64,000 nt of DNA from UBA10649 sp963755335 (GCA_963755335.1 CAVWJW010000004.1:508482-572481); one strand, 5' to 3'. Shown: positions 46,780 through 55,390, numbered from the stretch's first letter. Made by a program: numbers and translations. The notes: generated from the letters alone by a model not told the origin.

Positions 46780-46948
46780 CCGCGCTCGGAAGCCAGTCGT
46801 GCCCGCCCCGAACGGATCATTGTCAAGTACCCACGCGAATCCCTACATGTGGGGAGTCGCACTCACTAGATCGGTTCGTAGGTTTCCTGTCAGCGAGCGG
46901 CCCAGCCCCACTTCGCGGGCACCGCGGCCGAAGAGACAGGAGAACCCC

Positions 46949-47230
46949 GTGACCCACCCAGCCGACAGCACCAGCCAAGGAGGAGGCACCTACTCCATCC
47001 GCCTGGCCGGCCACCTCCACCCCCGGTGGGCTGTTCGGTTCGACGGCATGACCCTCACGCGCCTCGACGACGGCACAACCGTCCTCGAAGGCGAGATCAC
47101 CGACCAGGCCGCCCTTCATGGCCTGCTCCACAGCCTGCGCGACCTCGGAGTGCCCTTGGTCTCGCTCACCCGACTCGACCCAACCGAGCGGGGCACCAAT
47201 CCCACCATCGAGACCACACCTGGAGACTGA
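46949..47230 (+). CDS. Small hypothetical protein between MalT-like regulator and DUF4386 gene
   Basis: 93 aa from GTG 46949 with AGGAG 6 nt upstream; earlier in-frame codons look non-coding. The core reads YSIRLAGHLHPRWAVRFDGM and TVLEGEITDQAALHGLLHSL, a compact soluble protein. The LHGLLHSLRDLGVPL segment suits a small alpha/beta fold. No catalytic motif is seen. It is one base before the DUF4386 gene, so they are cotranscribed. Confidence 0.75.
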   Translation: MTHPADSTSQGGGTYSIRLAGHLHPRWAVRFDGMTLTRLDDGTTVLEGEITDQAALHGLLHSLRDLGVPLVSLTRLDPTERGTNPTIETTPGD

Positions 47231-47231
47231 C

Positions 47232-47972
47232 ATGAGCCCCACGATCACCACCGCCACCGTGGCGGCAGCACCGACGCAGGCAAAGGACTGGACGCGCGGG
47301 TACGCCCGGGCGGGCGGCATCGCCTACCTCATCACGTTCGCCGCCTCGATCCCGGCGGTGCTGCTGCTCGCGCCGATCCTGAACGACCCGAGCTTCATCG
47401 TGGCCGGCACCGCAGACACCCAGGTCGCCTTGGGCGCCCTGCTCGACGTCGTCAATGCCATCGCCTGCATTGCGACCGCCGTCGCCGTGTTCCCCGTTGT
47501 CCGCAGGCAGAACGAGTCCCTGGCCCTCGGCTTCGTCACCTCTCGGCTGATGGAGGCCGCCATCATCATGGTCGGCGTCGTCAGCCTGCTGGCCGTCGTC
47601 ACCATGCACCAGGAAGTCGCCGGCACCGCTGTAGCCGATGCCGCCTCGCTCGAGACCACCGGACAGGCGCTCGTCGCCGTCCGCGACTGGACCTTCAACT
47701 TCGGACCCAACGTGTGCGCCGGGATCAACGCGCTGCTGTTCGGCACGCTGCTCTACAAGTCGCGACTGGTGCCGCGCATCATCCCCACCCTGGGCCTGAT
47801 CGGCGCGCCGTTCCTTCTGGCGGCCAGCGTCCTCGCTGTGTTCGGCGTCGCCGAGGTCGGCTCCGTGTGGTTCATCGGCGTCATCCCGGTTGCGATCTGG
47901 GAGCTGTCGGTGGGCGTCTGGATGACCTTCAAGGGCTTCCGGCCGTCGCCCCTCACCGCCGTCGCCCCCTGA
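47232..47972 (+). CDS. DUF4386-family membrane protein
   Basis: 246 aa with about six hydrophobic segments. GGIAYLITFAASIPAVLLLA (TM1), the INALLFGTLLYKSRLVPRII block and LIGAPFLLAASVLAVFGVAE are typical of DUF4386 proteins, whose function is unknown. ATG 47232 comes 1 bp after the previous stop. Regulation by the MalT-like protein upstream is suggested by synteny only. Confidence 0.85.
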   Translation: MSPTITTATVAAAPTQAKDWTRGYARAGGIAYLITFAASIPAVLLLAPILNDPSFIVAGTADTQVALGALLDVVNAIACIATAVAVFPVVRRQNESLALGFVTSRLMEAAIIMVGVVSLLAVVTMHQEVAGTAVADAASLETTGQALVAVRDWTFNFGPNVCAGINALLFGTLLYKSRLVPRIIPTLGLIGAPFLLAASVLAVFGVAEVGSVWFIGVIPVAIWELSVGVWMTFKGFRPSPLTAVAP

Positions 47973-48001
47973 TCGCCGCTCCCGACCACCCGAGGGCCCC
48001 A

Positions 48002-48090
48002 GGACGTGTCAACGGCTTTCTGGGGCCCGACGGAGCCAGCAAGTCCACCACGATGGGTGTCATCGTCGGACTGCCCCGCCGACCACCGGA
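48002..48090 (+). pseudogene. Remnant of an ABC-transporter ATPase (Walker A region)
   Basis: The frame reads GRVNGFLGPDGASKSTTMGV then IVGLPRR, matching the start of drug-exporter ATPases (compare GIVTGFLGPNGAGKSTTMRA in the ATPase at 63072-63998). The P-loop is damaged: NGAGKST has become DGASKST. Similarity ends at about 48090 and a terminator-like hairpin follows. A full gene cannot be assembled, so this is a decayed fragment. Confidence 0.6.
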
Positions 48091-48118
48091 AGCGCCCACG
48101 ACCTCGGTCGTCGATGCA

Positions 48119-48148
48119 CCCACCTCCCCAACCCGGTCGGGAGGTGGG
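48119..48148. terminator. Bidirectional hairpin between convergent genes
   Basis: CCCACCTCCC (48119-48128) pairs perfectly with GGGAGGTGGG (48139-48148), 10-nt loop. It lies after the DUF4386 gene (plus) and just before the stop of the M15 peptidase (minus), so it can end both transcripts. No T-run is seen. Confidence 0.65.
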
Positions 48149-48160
48149 CATGCCGTGGTG

Positions 48161-49036
48161 TCAGCGCGGCCGAGATGGGAAGCCCGTGTCGAAGTGCATG
48201 TAGTCGGGAACCTTGATGTCCTGCCAGATCCATCCTCGCTGGGTGAACAACTGCCATGGGCGACTGCCCTTGGTGAGCACACCGGCCCCGCTTCGGTTCT
48301 CGGCGAAGACTGCAGAGGGCACCCAGCAACTGCAGCGAGGGTCGGTCCAGGGATTCTGGGCGGGGTTGATGTCGATCGCGCGACCATTGGCGTGCGGTGA
48401 ATCCATTGTGGGGGCGTTGATCTGATCGCGGCGCCTGCAGTTGAAGGCCGAGGTGTTATTGGCCTTGAGGCTGCGCACGACGTCGCCGCCGTACCTCTCG
48501 ACGGACTCCATGCGCCCTATGGGGAACCGCGCGTCGAACAGACCGGTCAAGATCACGGCAAGGTCTGCGACGCTGTCCCGGTGCGCGATGAGATTGCCGC
48601 GCCGGATCTTCCCATCAAAGTCGATGTAGTTCACGTCAAGGCGCCGCAGGTCGTCGCGGCCGACCGGGCACTCGGGTCGCCAGGTCCCGGTGGCCACGAT
48701 GCGGGCCCACTGTCGGTCGCCGATCCGCGAGATGACTGCGTTGGCCTCGGCCACCGTCAACGGAGACGGCACAGCCGACATGCTGCTAGCCCGCGTCGGG
48801 GCTGAGGCGATCGCCACGGATGGCGAGGCAGGCTCAACGATCTTCAGCCCAGGCGAAGGCGCGAGGGATGGGTGCGGCATGACGGTTGGTGATTCGAGGG
48901 ATTCTTGGGGGCTTCGCTGCCCGGTCTTCAACGCGGCACTGCCGTCATCGAAGGCCGTGCAGCCGGCGAGCAGGACGCTCACAGCCAGGCTCATCACGAT
49001 GACTGCCCTCACGAGGGGACTCTCACGGCGCGACAT
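48161..49036 (-). CDS. M15-family D-Ala-D-Ala carboxypeptidase-like lipoprotein
   Basis: 291 aa from ATG 49036. Lipoprotein signal MSLAVSVLLAGC (Cys26) and a Ser/Pro linker to about residue 95 place it at the outer face of the membrane. The zinc-peptidase motifs of M15C are SPHANGRAIDIN (His and Asp ligands) and DYMHFD near the C terminus (third ligand). Blocks RMESVERYGGDVVRSLKANN and TSAFNCRRRD are usual in actinobacterial members. It probably trims peptidoglycan stem peptides. Upstream ATG codons in frame are possible but lack a better signal peptide. Confidence 0.85.
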   Translation of the reverse strand: MSRRESPLVRAVIVMSLAVSVLLAGCTAFDDGSAALKTGQRSPQESLESPTVMPHPSLAPSPGLKIVEPASPSVAIASAPTRASSMSAVPSPLTVAEANAVISRIGDRQWARIVATGTWRPECPVGRDDLRRLDVNYIDFDGKIRRGNLIAHRDSVADLAVILTGLFDARFPIGRMESVERYGGDVVRSLKANNTSAFNCRRRDQINAPTMDSPHANGRAIDINPAQNPWTDPRCSCWVPSAVFAENRSGAGVLTKGSRPWQLFTQRGWIWQDIKVPDYMHFDTGFPSRPR

Positions 49037-49183
49037 ACGCCAAGGATGCTCACCAATGGTTCGTGATGCGATCGTCATGCACCGCATAGGAGTTCCACGG
49101 CAATGGCGGCGCACCCTGGTAGGTAGGCGTCAGGCGGCCTTCGATCTCGTCAAGGGAAGGCGCCCCACGTCTGCTCGTTCTCA

Positions 49184-49583
49184 CGCACCCGCTCAATCCT
49201 CCTAGGCATCAGTGCCGTCGGCGCGAGCCTGATCCTGCCTGCCTGCGCCGGTCTCCGATGAGTTGATAGTGGCGGGAACGATGATGGACCCGGTACCCAA
49301 GGATCAGGTTCGAAACGGCATGATGTCCGGCAACGCGGTGGATACCCGCCACGTTGAGGTCTCGATTTGCGATCACGGGACGGGCTCGACGGTGACTGGG
49401 GCCAGCGTCACGATTGCGTCCAGCGGTCACGTCGCACAGGCCATGCCAGTCGCTGAGATGCGCGGCTTCGACCAGCCGACGACAGAGACGCACTACGGGA
49501 ACAACGTGCCGAGGACATCAGGCACGAGCCAGGTCTCCTTCACGCTCAAGGGGCAGACGGGCACCTTCACAATCAAGCGGTAG
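49184..49583 (+). pseudogene. Possible lipoprotein gene with broken signal-peptide frame
   Basis: One frame (from about 49184) reads RTRSILLGISAVGASLILPA followed by CAG, a good lipoprotein signal with lipobox LPAC, but it stops at TGA 49258 and has no visible start codon. The next frame continues VSDELIVAGTMMDPVPKDQV and runs to 49583, ending in VSFTLKGQTGTFTIKR, which looks like a small beta-rich secreted domain. A one-base shift at about 49245-49257 would join them. The function is unknown. Confidence 0.35.
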
Positions 49584-50138
49584 ACAGGCTCGCCGGGACC
49601 GGACACCCGTGACCGGGACTTGTCGAGTCGAGCAGGCACCCGTCCCGCGGCAGTGTCACGACGACCTCGGCATAGGCCCCGTCAAGAGTGGTCGCCATGT
49701 CCCACCCCGAGTGCCGCATCAGGCCCAGCACCGGCCAGTTCTCGGTGAGGACAGTCGTGTGAAGTGGGTGATTCCCTCGTGGGCAGCGAGCCTGGCCAGT
49801 TCGACCGCCAGACGGGTGCCGACCCGGCGTCGCTGGTGGGTGTCGGCCACCTCGACGGTGGCCTCGGCGTGGTCGGGCCGTGCCGTCGACCGGATGTACT
49901 GCGCTGTCGCCCACGAGAACCCCGTTGTCGAACGCGCCGACCGCCATGTGGTTGGGGCTCACCGCGACGAACCGTGCGACGTCGGCCGGGGGAATCGAGC
50001 TCATGAAGCGGAAGTAGCGCCGGCAGCGCGATTGCGGTGATCGCCGCTGGAGGAGGGCGTTCATGTGGTCGGCGTCGGCGGGGTGAGGCGGCGCAGACGG
50101 ATGTCGTTGCTGGTCGCGACCATGGCGAAGCGGTGCAT
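49573..50138 (-). pseudogene. GNAT-family acetyltransferase with three frameshifts
   Basis: Start ATG 50138 (MHRFAMVATSNDIRLRRLTP) with GAAGG upstream. The family sequence then runs through three frames: ADADHMNALLQRRSPQSRCR…VSPNHMAVGAFDNGVLVG, then YIRSTARPDHAEATVEVADT with the acetyl-CoA loop HQRRRVGTRLAVELARLA, then TTVLTENWPVLGLMRHSGWD. Frame changes are at about 50080 (a G4 run), 49910 and 49757. The parts together make one complete GNAT of about 188 aa. Three independent indels in 0.6 kb mean decay or poor base calling. Confidence 0.7.
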
Positions 50139-50214
50139 CGTGTTGCCTTCGGGTGTGGGTGTGGGGTCGACAAGCGGTCGAGGTGAGCCCGGTCAAGGCG
50201 TGACCGGGGTCGCG

Positions 50215-50905
50215 CTACTTGATAGCGGTGCCGGCGATCTGCGTGTTGAACGGAAGGAACGGCGAGTGGATTCGGTAGTGGCGAAGGTCGATGCTGGCGA
50301 AGCCGGCGGACCGGATCACGCTCGCTAGGTCTCGTTCGCAGGAGCACCCTTCGAAGGTCCAGGCCCAAGGTCGACGCAGAAGCCTTTGCGACCATCGTGT
50401 CGGCGTTCCGCGCTTCGCGGCGACATGCTCGGCGAAGCTGAACCGCCCGCCAGGTCGAAGAACGCGGCGGACTTCGGCGAGCACTACCTGCGGGTCGCGA
50501 ACGCTGCACAGGACAAGGCTCGAGATGACGGCGTCCGCGCTGGCGTCGGGCAGGTCGATCCGCTCACCGACAACACTGCGGATCTCGATGTCGACGCCGC
50601 CCGCGCTGGCCGTCCGCCTGAGTCGAGGGTGCATATACCGGGTTGGGTTCGATGGCGATCAGACGCGCTTCGGCAGGAAGGTAGCGCACGTTCGCGCCCA
50701 CGCCTGGGCCGAGTTCGACGACGGTGTGCGGGAGTTCGGCGAAAGCCACCGTCTTGTACTTGCGCATGTGCCAGTTGATATAGCCGCCCATGACCCAGAA
50801 GAAGGCGGAGTTGAACCGCCCGCGAGCCGGGTGCGTCTCGAATTCCTGGGGTGAGGGCGCGTGCATGGGCGCCTTCGAGGCTGATGTCTTGGTACGAGTG
50901 GTCAT
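50215..50905 (-). CDS. Class I SAM-dependent methyltransferase, frameshifted
   Basis: N-terminal frame from ATG 50905: FNSAFFWVMGGYINWHMRKY, motif I VVELGPGVGANVRYLPA, acidic loop IAIEPNP. The rest is one frame over: YMHPRLRRTASAGGVDIEIR, SLVLCSVRDPQVVLAEVRRV, LRPGGRFSFAEHV. The change is at about 50637-50641 (an extra base before TATATG). Joined length is about 229 aa, typical of UbiE/Methyltransf_11 proteins related to METTL7-like enzymes. The substrate is unknown. Confidence 0.78.
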
Positions 50906-50966
50906 GCATCGAGCCTGCCCGGCTCGTAGCGACGTCGTCAGCAGTGGAAATACCGCACTTCAGTTG

Positions 50967-52000
50967 TCAGTCGACGGCGTGCGACGCGACGTACCAGGCT
51001 GCGACCTGGGCACGTGACCGGAATCCGAGACGCATGCGAATCCGTTCGACGTGCGACTCCGCCGAGCGCTCCGTGATCACCAACTCGTCAGCGATCTGCC
51101 GGTTCGACCAGCCCTGTGCGACCAGTGCCGCCACTTGCGTCTGCCGCGCAGTCAATGACGGGGGGGGGTCGCGTGGTCGCGTGGGTGCAGCCCGAGTCCG
51201 TGACGGATCGCATTCAGAACAGAGTGGGCGTCGCCGGCGAACGGAATGTGAGTTCGGCCGGCCAGCACCGTTAGCGTGGCTCCTTCGATACCGGCAGCCA
51301 GCCGTCTTCCCTCCGCGATCGGCACTGCACGGTCATCCTGGCGGTGGATGACCGAGGTTCTTGCCGTGATGCTTCCCAGATCATCGGAAACGTCGATGTC
51401 GTAGCAGGCTGCCAGGAGTTGATGAGCCATCGCCGCGCTCGTCGATTCTCGCTGGTAGCGGGCGAACATGGCCCGGAACCCGGCGTCCGCGTCGGGGGCG
51501 AAGATCTCGGTCAGCACGTCTGAGGCGAACCCCCAGTGCTGGTCGACCAAGCCGAGAACGTGCTCACGCACGGCGGGTGCGGCCAGTGCGTGGCCGTCAA
51601 CCCATCCGCCGTAGAGGACGAGGCGCTTCACAGACTGCGGTTGACGAGCCGCCCAGCGCACCGCCAACGGCGCTCCGAAGGAGGCGCCGATCAGGTCGAA
51701 CCGATCGACCTCGACCGAGGCGACAACCGCGCGCAGGACTTCCAGCTCTAGCTCCGCGAGATCCGTGCGGCTGGTTGCTTGCGATAGGCCGCAACCTGGC
51801 CTGTCGTAGCGCACGATTGTTCGGCCGTCAGCCAACCCCTCGTAGAACTCGCGCTCAGCCGGCAGCGCCCACCCCAGCTCAAGGTGGGATACCCACCCCG
51901 GCACGTAGACGGCAACCGGACCCGTGCCCGCGACGGCGAACCGAATCGCCGTGCCGTCCTCGAGGCTGGCCAGGCCCAGCTGCTGCTCCACGAGTGACAT
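50967..52000 (-). CDS. Alpha/beta hydrolase fused to LuxR-type HTH, split at a G9 tract
   Basis: From ATG 52000 the hydrolase has an oxyanion region VYVPGWVSHLE, the nucleophile elbow GASFG (Ser in LIGASFGAPLAVRWAA), Asp in VIHRQDDRAVPIAEG and His in LAGRTHIPFAG. At the end the frame enters nine G (plus strand 51160-51168) and stops at 51152 as TPPRH. With ten bases in the tract it would read ATPPPSLTARQTQVAALVAQ and join the LuxR HTH (GWSNRQIADELVITERSAES, stop 50967), a known fusion architecture in actinobacteria. Start for the free HTH fragment would be 51155. The role is probably a ligand-responsive regulator using a hydrolase-like sensor. Confidence 0.75.
51160..51168. repeat. Homopolymer G9 at the hydrolase-HTH junction
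   Basis: Nine consecutive G. Tract length decides whether the sensor and DNA-binding domains are one protein (10 G) or separate (9 G). It is either a slippage-prone switch or a miscounted homopolymer. Confidence 0.7.
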
Positions 52001-52135
52001 TGTGGAGCGAGTCGGTATCCGCTATTGAGGGAAATGTCGCTTTCGGGAATAGGGACGGCACTTCGGGTATGGGCACTTCGCCCTCGATGGCAGGGTGCCG
52101 AGAAGGAGACTTCCGCTTCGGCCGTGAGGTGGAAC

Positions 52136-52558
52136 TCAGGCGGCGCTGATCTGCTGACGTAGTTCGGCCACTCCGACGTTCGCCCAGTGGTGCACGCCGC
52201 GACCCTGCTCGTCGGTGTGGATGAAGTGGAACTGCTCGATGTCCACGGGTCGGCCGGTGGCCTGCACCCCGAACAGGGGAGTGCCCGTGTGCGTGCCGGT
52301 CATGCGTACCCGGGCGGCGACTGTGCTGCCCTCGGCGACGATGTCCTCAACGGTGGCCCGTAGGTCGGGCATGGCCTGTCGAAACATGGTGATCGCCGCT
52401 TTGAGGTGATCGCGGAAGTCGGCTTCGCCGGGCTCGAAGGGATGCCGATCGACAGCGTCGGGCGACAGGGCCTCGTCGACCACGGCGGTACGACCCTGGC
52501 TGAATCCCTCATCGAATACGCGGCGGACGGTGGTCTTGTTGCGCTCCAGCAGGTCCAT
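52136..52558 (-). CDS. SnoaL-like ester cyclase / polyketide-cyclase family protein
   Basis: 140 aa NTF2-like fold: MDLLERNKTTVRRVFDEGFS, FRDHLKAAITMFRQAMPDLR, VAARVRMTGTHTGTPLFGVQ and VDIEQFHFIHTDEQGRGVHH are the ester cyclase (DUF4440/SnoaL) blocks. ATG 52558 has GAGAGG upstream. It is divergent from a TetR gene, 64 bp apart with two similar palindromes between them, so it is the probable target of that repressor. The natural substrate is unknown. Confidence 0.87.
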   Translation of the reverse strand: MDLLERNKTTVRRVFDEGFSQGRTAVVDEALSPDAVDRHPFEPGEADFRDHLKAAITMFRQAMPDLRATVEDIVAEGSTVAARVRMTGTHTGTPLFGVQATGRPVDIEQFHFIHTDEQGRGVHHWANVGVAELRQQISAA

Positions 52559-52583
52559 GGGGTGCCTCTCTTCGCTATTCGTT

Positions 52584-52622
52584 CCAGTAGCACTGGAATG
52601 ATTATGTAGTACAGTGGCACTG
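52584..52622. promoter_or_regulatory. Two TetR operator-like palindromes
   Basis: CCAGTAGCACTGG (52584-52596) and ACAGTGGCACTG (52611-52622) share the near-palindrome CAGT-R-GCACTG, 27 bp apart. The second ends exactly at the TetR start codon (52623). They lie in the 64-bp divergent promoter and fit autoregulation plus control of the ester cyclase gene. Confidence 0.65.
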
Positions 52623-53279
52623 ATGTCTAAACCTGTCAAGAGACGCCCGTACGCATCGACCCTGCGCACCGAACAGGCCGCCGCGACACGAACTCGGATC
52701 CTGGAGTCGGCTCGCACGCTCTTCGTCGACAAGGGATACCCGGCTACGACGTTGACTCAGGTGGCAGACGCGGCAGGAGTCGCCGCCGACACGGTGCTGC
52801 ACGTCTTCGGGAGCAAGAAGGGCCTGCTCACGGCCGTCCTGGACGTCACGATCGGCGGCGACGAAGACGATGTCCCGGTGCTCGACCGTGAGGGTCCTCA
52901 GGCGATGCGGCGGGAGACCGATCAGAGTCGTCAGATCGCCATGCTGGCGCGCGGCATCACCGAGCAACTCAAGCGAATCCGACCGGTCGACGACATCCTG
53001 CGCTCCGCTGCACTCGTCGATCCCGACGCCCGTGCGCTGCGAGACGATCTCCAACTCCGGCAACGCCGCGAAGCCATGACTCAGGTCGTCTCGTGGGTCG
53101 CCGCCAACGGGGTCCTCAAGGACAAGATGAGTATCGACGAGGCGACCGACATCGTGTGGGCCATCACCAGTCCTGAAGTCCACCAACTCCTGTGCGACGG
53201 CTGCGGATGGGACGCCGATCACTACCAGGCATGGCTACAGGAGACCCTGGAGTCGGCGCTCTTAGCGACCCGCATCTAA
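52623..53279 (+). CDS. TetR-family transcriptional regulator
   Basis: 218 aa. N-terminal HTH: RTRILESARTLFVDKGYPAT then TLTQVADAAGVAADTVLHVF, GSKKGLLTAVLD. The C-terminal ligand domain ends in DIVWAITSPEVHQLLCDGCG. ATG 52623 directly follows the second palindrome; GTG 52614 in frame would include part of the operator. It probably represses itself and the divergent ester cyclase gene. Confidence 0.9.
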   Translation: MSKPVKRRPYASTLRTEQAAATRTRILESARTLFVDKGYPATTLTQVADAAGVAADTVLHVFGSKKGLLTAVLDVTIGGDEDDVPVLDREGPQAMRRETDQSRQIAMLARGITEQLKRIRPVDDILRSAALVDPDARALRDDLQLRQRREAMTQVVSWVAANGVLKDKMSIDEATDIVWAITSPEVHQLLCDGCGWDADHYQAWLQETLESALLATRI

Positions 53280-53527
53280 GCGACGTTCCGCTTTCCATCG
53301 CCGGACGCCGAGCCCACAGTGGACCACGTGCTCTGGTCTTCGCGCCACGTTCACGCACGACGATGCTGGTAAGCCGAATTGGCGTGCGGGCGTCACGACC
53401 AGTGATCTTGGCCCATCGTCGCGGGGATTCAGCGCCTGTTCGCGCCAATGAGACATCGTCACAGGACGGCCGATCACCACCGGCTCCGAATCTCTGGGCG
53501 ACCAATGTGACGAGGTCGTTCGGCGAT

Positions 53528-54709
53528 CTAGGCGTCCTCGACGCTTGTCTCGTCTGGGGTGACTGACGCCGTGGTGGCGAGGTCAACCTCCGGGACGAGG
53601 TCGTAGGACTTCTTGTAGCTGTCGAGGATCGCCACGCCTGCGGCGGCGAGGGGGATGCCGATGAGTGCCCCGACGGGACCCCAGATGGCTGCGCCGACGA
53701 AGACCGCGGCAAGGGCGATGGCGGGGTTCACGTCCATCGTCTTCTTGCTGACGCGCGGCGTGAAGATGTAGCTCTCGATCTGCTGGTAGATGGTGGCGAA
53801 GATGACGATGGCCACCGCCTTCCAGGGATCGGTGAAGACGGTGGCGAGCACGGGAAGGATGATGCCGAGGTAGGTCCCGATCATGGGGATGAACTGCGCG
53901 GTGATGCCGACGAACAGGGCGAAGGGCAGCCAGTACGGCACGCCGATGGCGAAGAAGAAGATGCCGTGGAAGAACGCCGACAGGCCGGCCAGGATGATCT
54001 TCGAGACGACGTAGCCGCCGGTCTTCTCGGTGGTGATCGTCGAGACGTTGAGGAAGACCAGCTGGGCGCGGGGTGGCATCGTGGCCGCGACCGTGCGCAG
54101 GAAGCGGGGCCCGTCGGCGGCGAAGTACATCGCGAACACGAGGATCGTGAGCAGGTCGAACAGCACCGCCGAGAGCGACCCGACGACGCCGAATACGCCG
54201 CCGGACAGTGAGCTTGCCCACGAGCTGATGTGCGCGGCATCGAGATGCAGTGACGACGCGATCGTGTCGGGATCCAGGGAGGTCCCGAGGTGGGCGTTGC
54301 TCCAGGCGATCAGCGCGCTCTCGATGCTCGGGATGCTGCTGACGAACTGCGAGATCTGCGTGAAGAACAACTGCCCGAACACCACGGCCAACGCCACCAC
54401 CACGAGCACTGCGCCCCCGCCGGTGATCCCGGCGGCGACTCCACGGGAGCGACCACGGTTCACAAGGGCCCGGATTCCAGGCTCGAGTGCGATGGAGATG
54501 AGCCACGCCATGAGGATGAGGAACAGGAAGTGGCTGGTGACCGAGAACAGCCACAGGGCCAGCAGGAAGGCAGCGACGAGCACCAGCAGGATCACTCCCG
54601 ACTTGCGCACGGATCGCGAGTTGAAGCTGATCGTGATCTCTCGGCCCTCATTGTCGGCCGCGACCTGGCTTCGGATGGATGGCCGCGGATCAGGCACAGG
54701 AGTGGTCAT
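53528..54709 (-). CDS. AI-2E family transporter
   Basis: 393 aa with about eight membrane helices: GVILLVLVAAFLLALWLF, HFLFLILMAWLISIALEPGI, and the PFALFVGITAQFIPMIGTYL and IYQQIESYIFTPRVSKKTMD blocks that define AI-2E/PerM proteins. Family members include TqsA and Na+/H+ antiporters, so the substrate is open. ATG 54709 (MTTPVPDPRPSIRSQ) lacks a strong Shine-Dalgarno; the longer frame upstream looks non-coding. Confidence 0.88.
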   Translation of the reverse strand: MTTPVPDPRPSIRSQVAADNEGREITISFNSRSVRKSGVILLVLVAAFLLALWLFSVTSHFLFLILMAWLISIALEPGIRALVNRGRSRGVAAGITGGGAVLVVVALAVVFGQLFFTQISQFVSSIPSIESALIAWSNAHLGTSLDPDTIASSLHLDAAHISSWASSLSGGVFGVVGSLSAVLFDLLTILVFAMYFAADGPRFLRTVAATMPPRAQLVFLNVSTITTEKTGGYVVSKIILAGLSAFFHGIFFFAIGVPYWLPFALFVGITAQFIPMIGTYLGIILPVLATVFTDPWKAVAIVIFATIYQQIESYIFTPRVSKKTMDVNPAIALAAVFVGAAIWGPVGALIGIPLAAAGVAILDSYKKSYDLVPEVDLATTASVTPDETSVEDA

Positions 54710-55013
54710 GAGGCCCCCGGGGTTCGGGCCGACCGAGCGCCGGCACTCTGCGTCGGATCCTATGCAGCGGCGAAACCATTGCCATCCGTGAGCCCGCCGT
54801 GCACCGCCCGAGACGTCGAATGCCCGTTGACTGGTTGCGGGTACCACGCGGAACGTGCGTTACGTGGCCGAACACCGGATGAAGAACCTCTCCCAGCCTG
54901 ATGACGTGATTCGAACCCCGGGCGCCTCGCTTGACGTCCGGTTGCGTGCCGGGGACGGAAAGGCTCTCCACCCGTCTGTGCCGTTCCGCCGTAGGAGCAG
55001 GCCTGCACGTGCC
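54710..55013. other. Intergenic gap upstream of the AI-2E gene
   Basis: 304 bp without a supported gene. A stretch near 54907 resembles a tRNA T-loop (gattcgaacccc) but has no pairing acceptor or D-arm. It must contain the AI-2E gene promoter on the minus strand. Confidence 0.4.
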
Positions 55014-55307
55014 CTATTCGCTGACGACCGTCAGGAACTCGGCGGACATCGTGGACATGTCGATCATCGACATGAGCGTTCCGGCGATCTCCATGCCGTG
55101 ATCGGCGGGCGGAGCTATGGCGGTCGCCATGTCGACGTAGCGCAGGACGAGCACCCATCCTCCGTCGGCGGTGCGGGCTGCCTCACGGCGCTCGAGACCG
55201 GGAAGCACCGGTGCGACTTCGCGCTGGAAGCGTTCGTTGATCTCCACGATGTCAGCGTCGGCGACGTCGGGCTTGGTGCGGAAGCGGACTACCTGCAGTG
55301 CTGCCAT
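55014..55307 (-). CDS. Small dimeric alpha/beta-barrel-like protein
   Basis: 97 aa (MAALQVVRFRTKPDVADADI … TADGGWVLVLRYVDMATA). The beta-alpha-beta pattern (VVRFRTKP, helix, GGWVLVLRY) resembles antibiotic-biosynthesis monooxygenase or DUF-type dimeric barrels, but no family motif is certain. ATG 55307 has AGGAG 6 nt upstream. It is divergent from a MarR gene with paired boxes between them, so it is probably the regulated target. Confidence 0.75.
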   Translation of the reverse strand: MAALQVVRFRTKPDVADADIVEINERFQREVAPVLPGLERREAARTADGGWVLVLRYVDMATAIAPPADHGMEIAGTLMSMIDMSTMSAEFLTVVSE

Positions 55308-55324
55308 GGGAACTCCTAAGTAGA

Positions 55325-55366
55325 TCCTTCAGATTCGAAGTACCTAATCACACGCTCCTTCAGATT
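55325..55366. promoter_or_regulatory. Paired MarR boxes
   Basis: TCCTTCAGATT occurs at 55325-55335 and 55356-55366, 31 bp apart (about three helical turns), in the 83-bp divergent promoter. The first copy extends into the inverted repeat CTTC-AGATTC-GAAG. They are likely sites for the MarR protein encoded at 55391. Confidence 0.6.
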
Positions 55367-55390
55367 GCAAGGGTCGTGTACGGTCCCGTC

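Noticed and set aside
54890..54930. tRNA-like T-loop on the minus strand (ggttcgaatc)
   Set aside because: The flanks do not pair as a T-stem and no acceptor, D or anticodon arm can be drawn.
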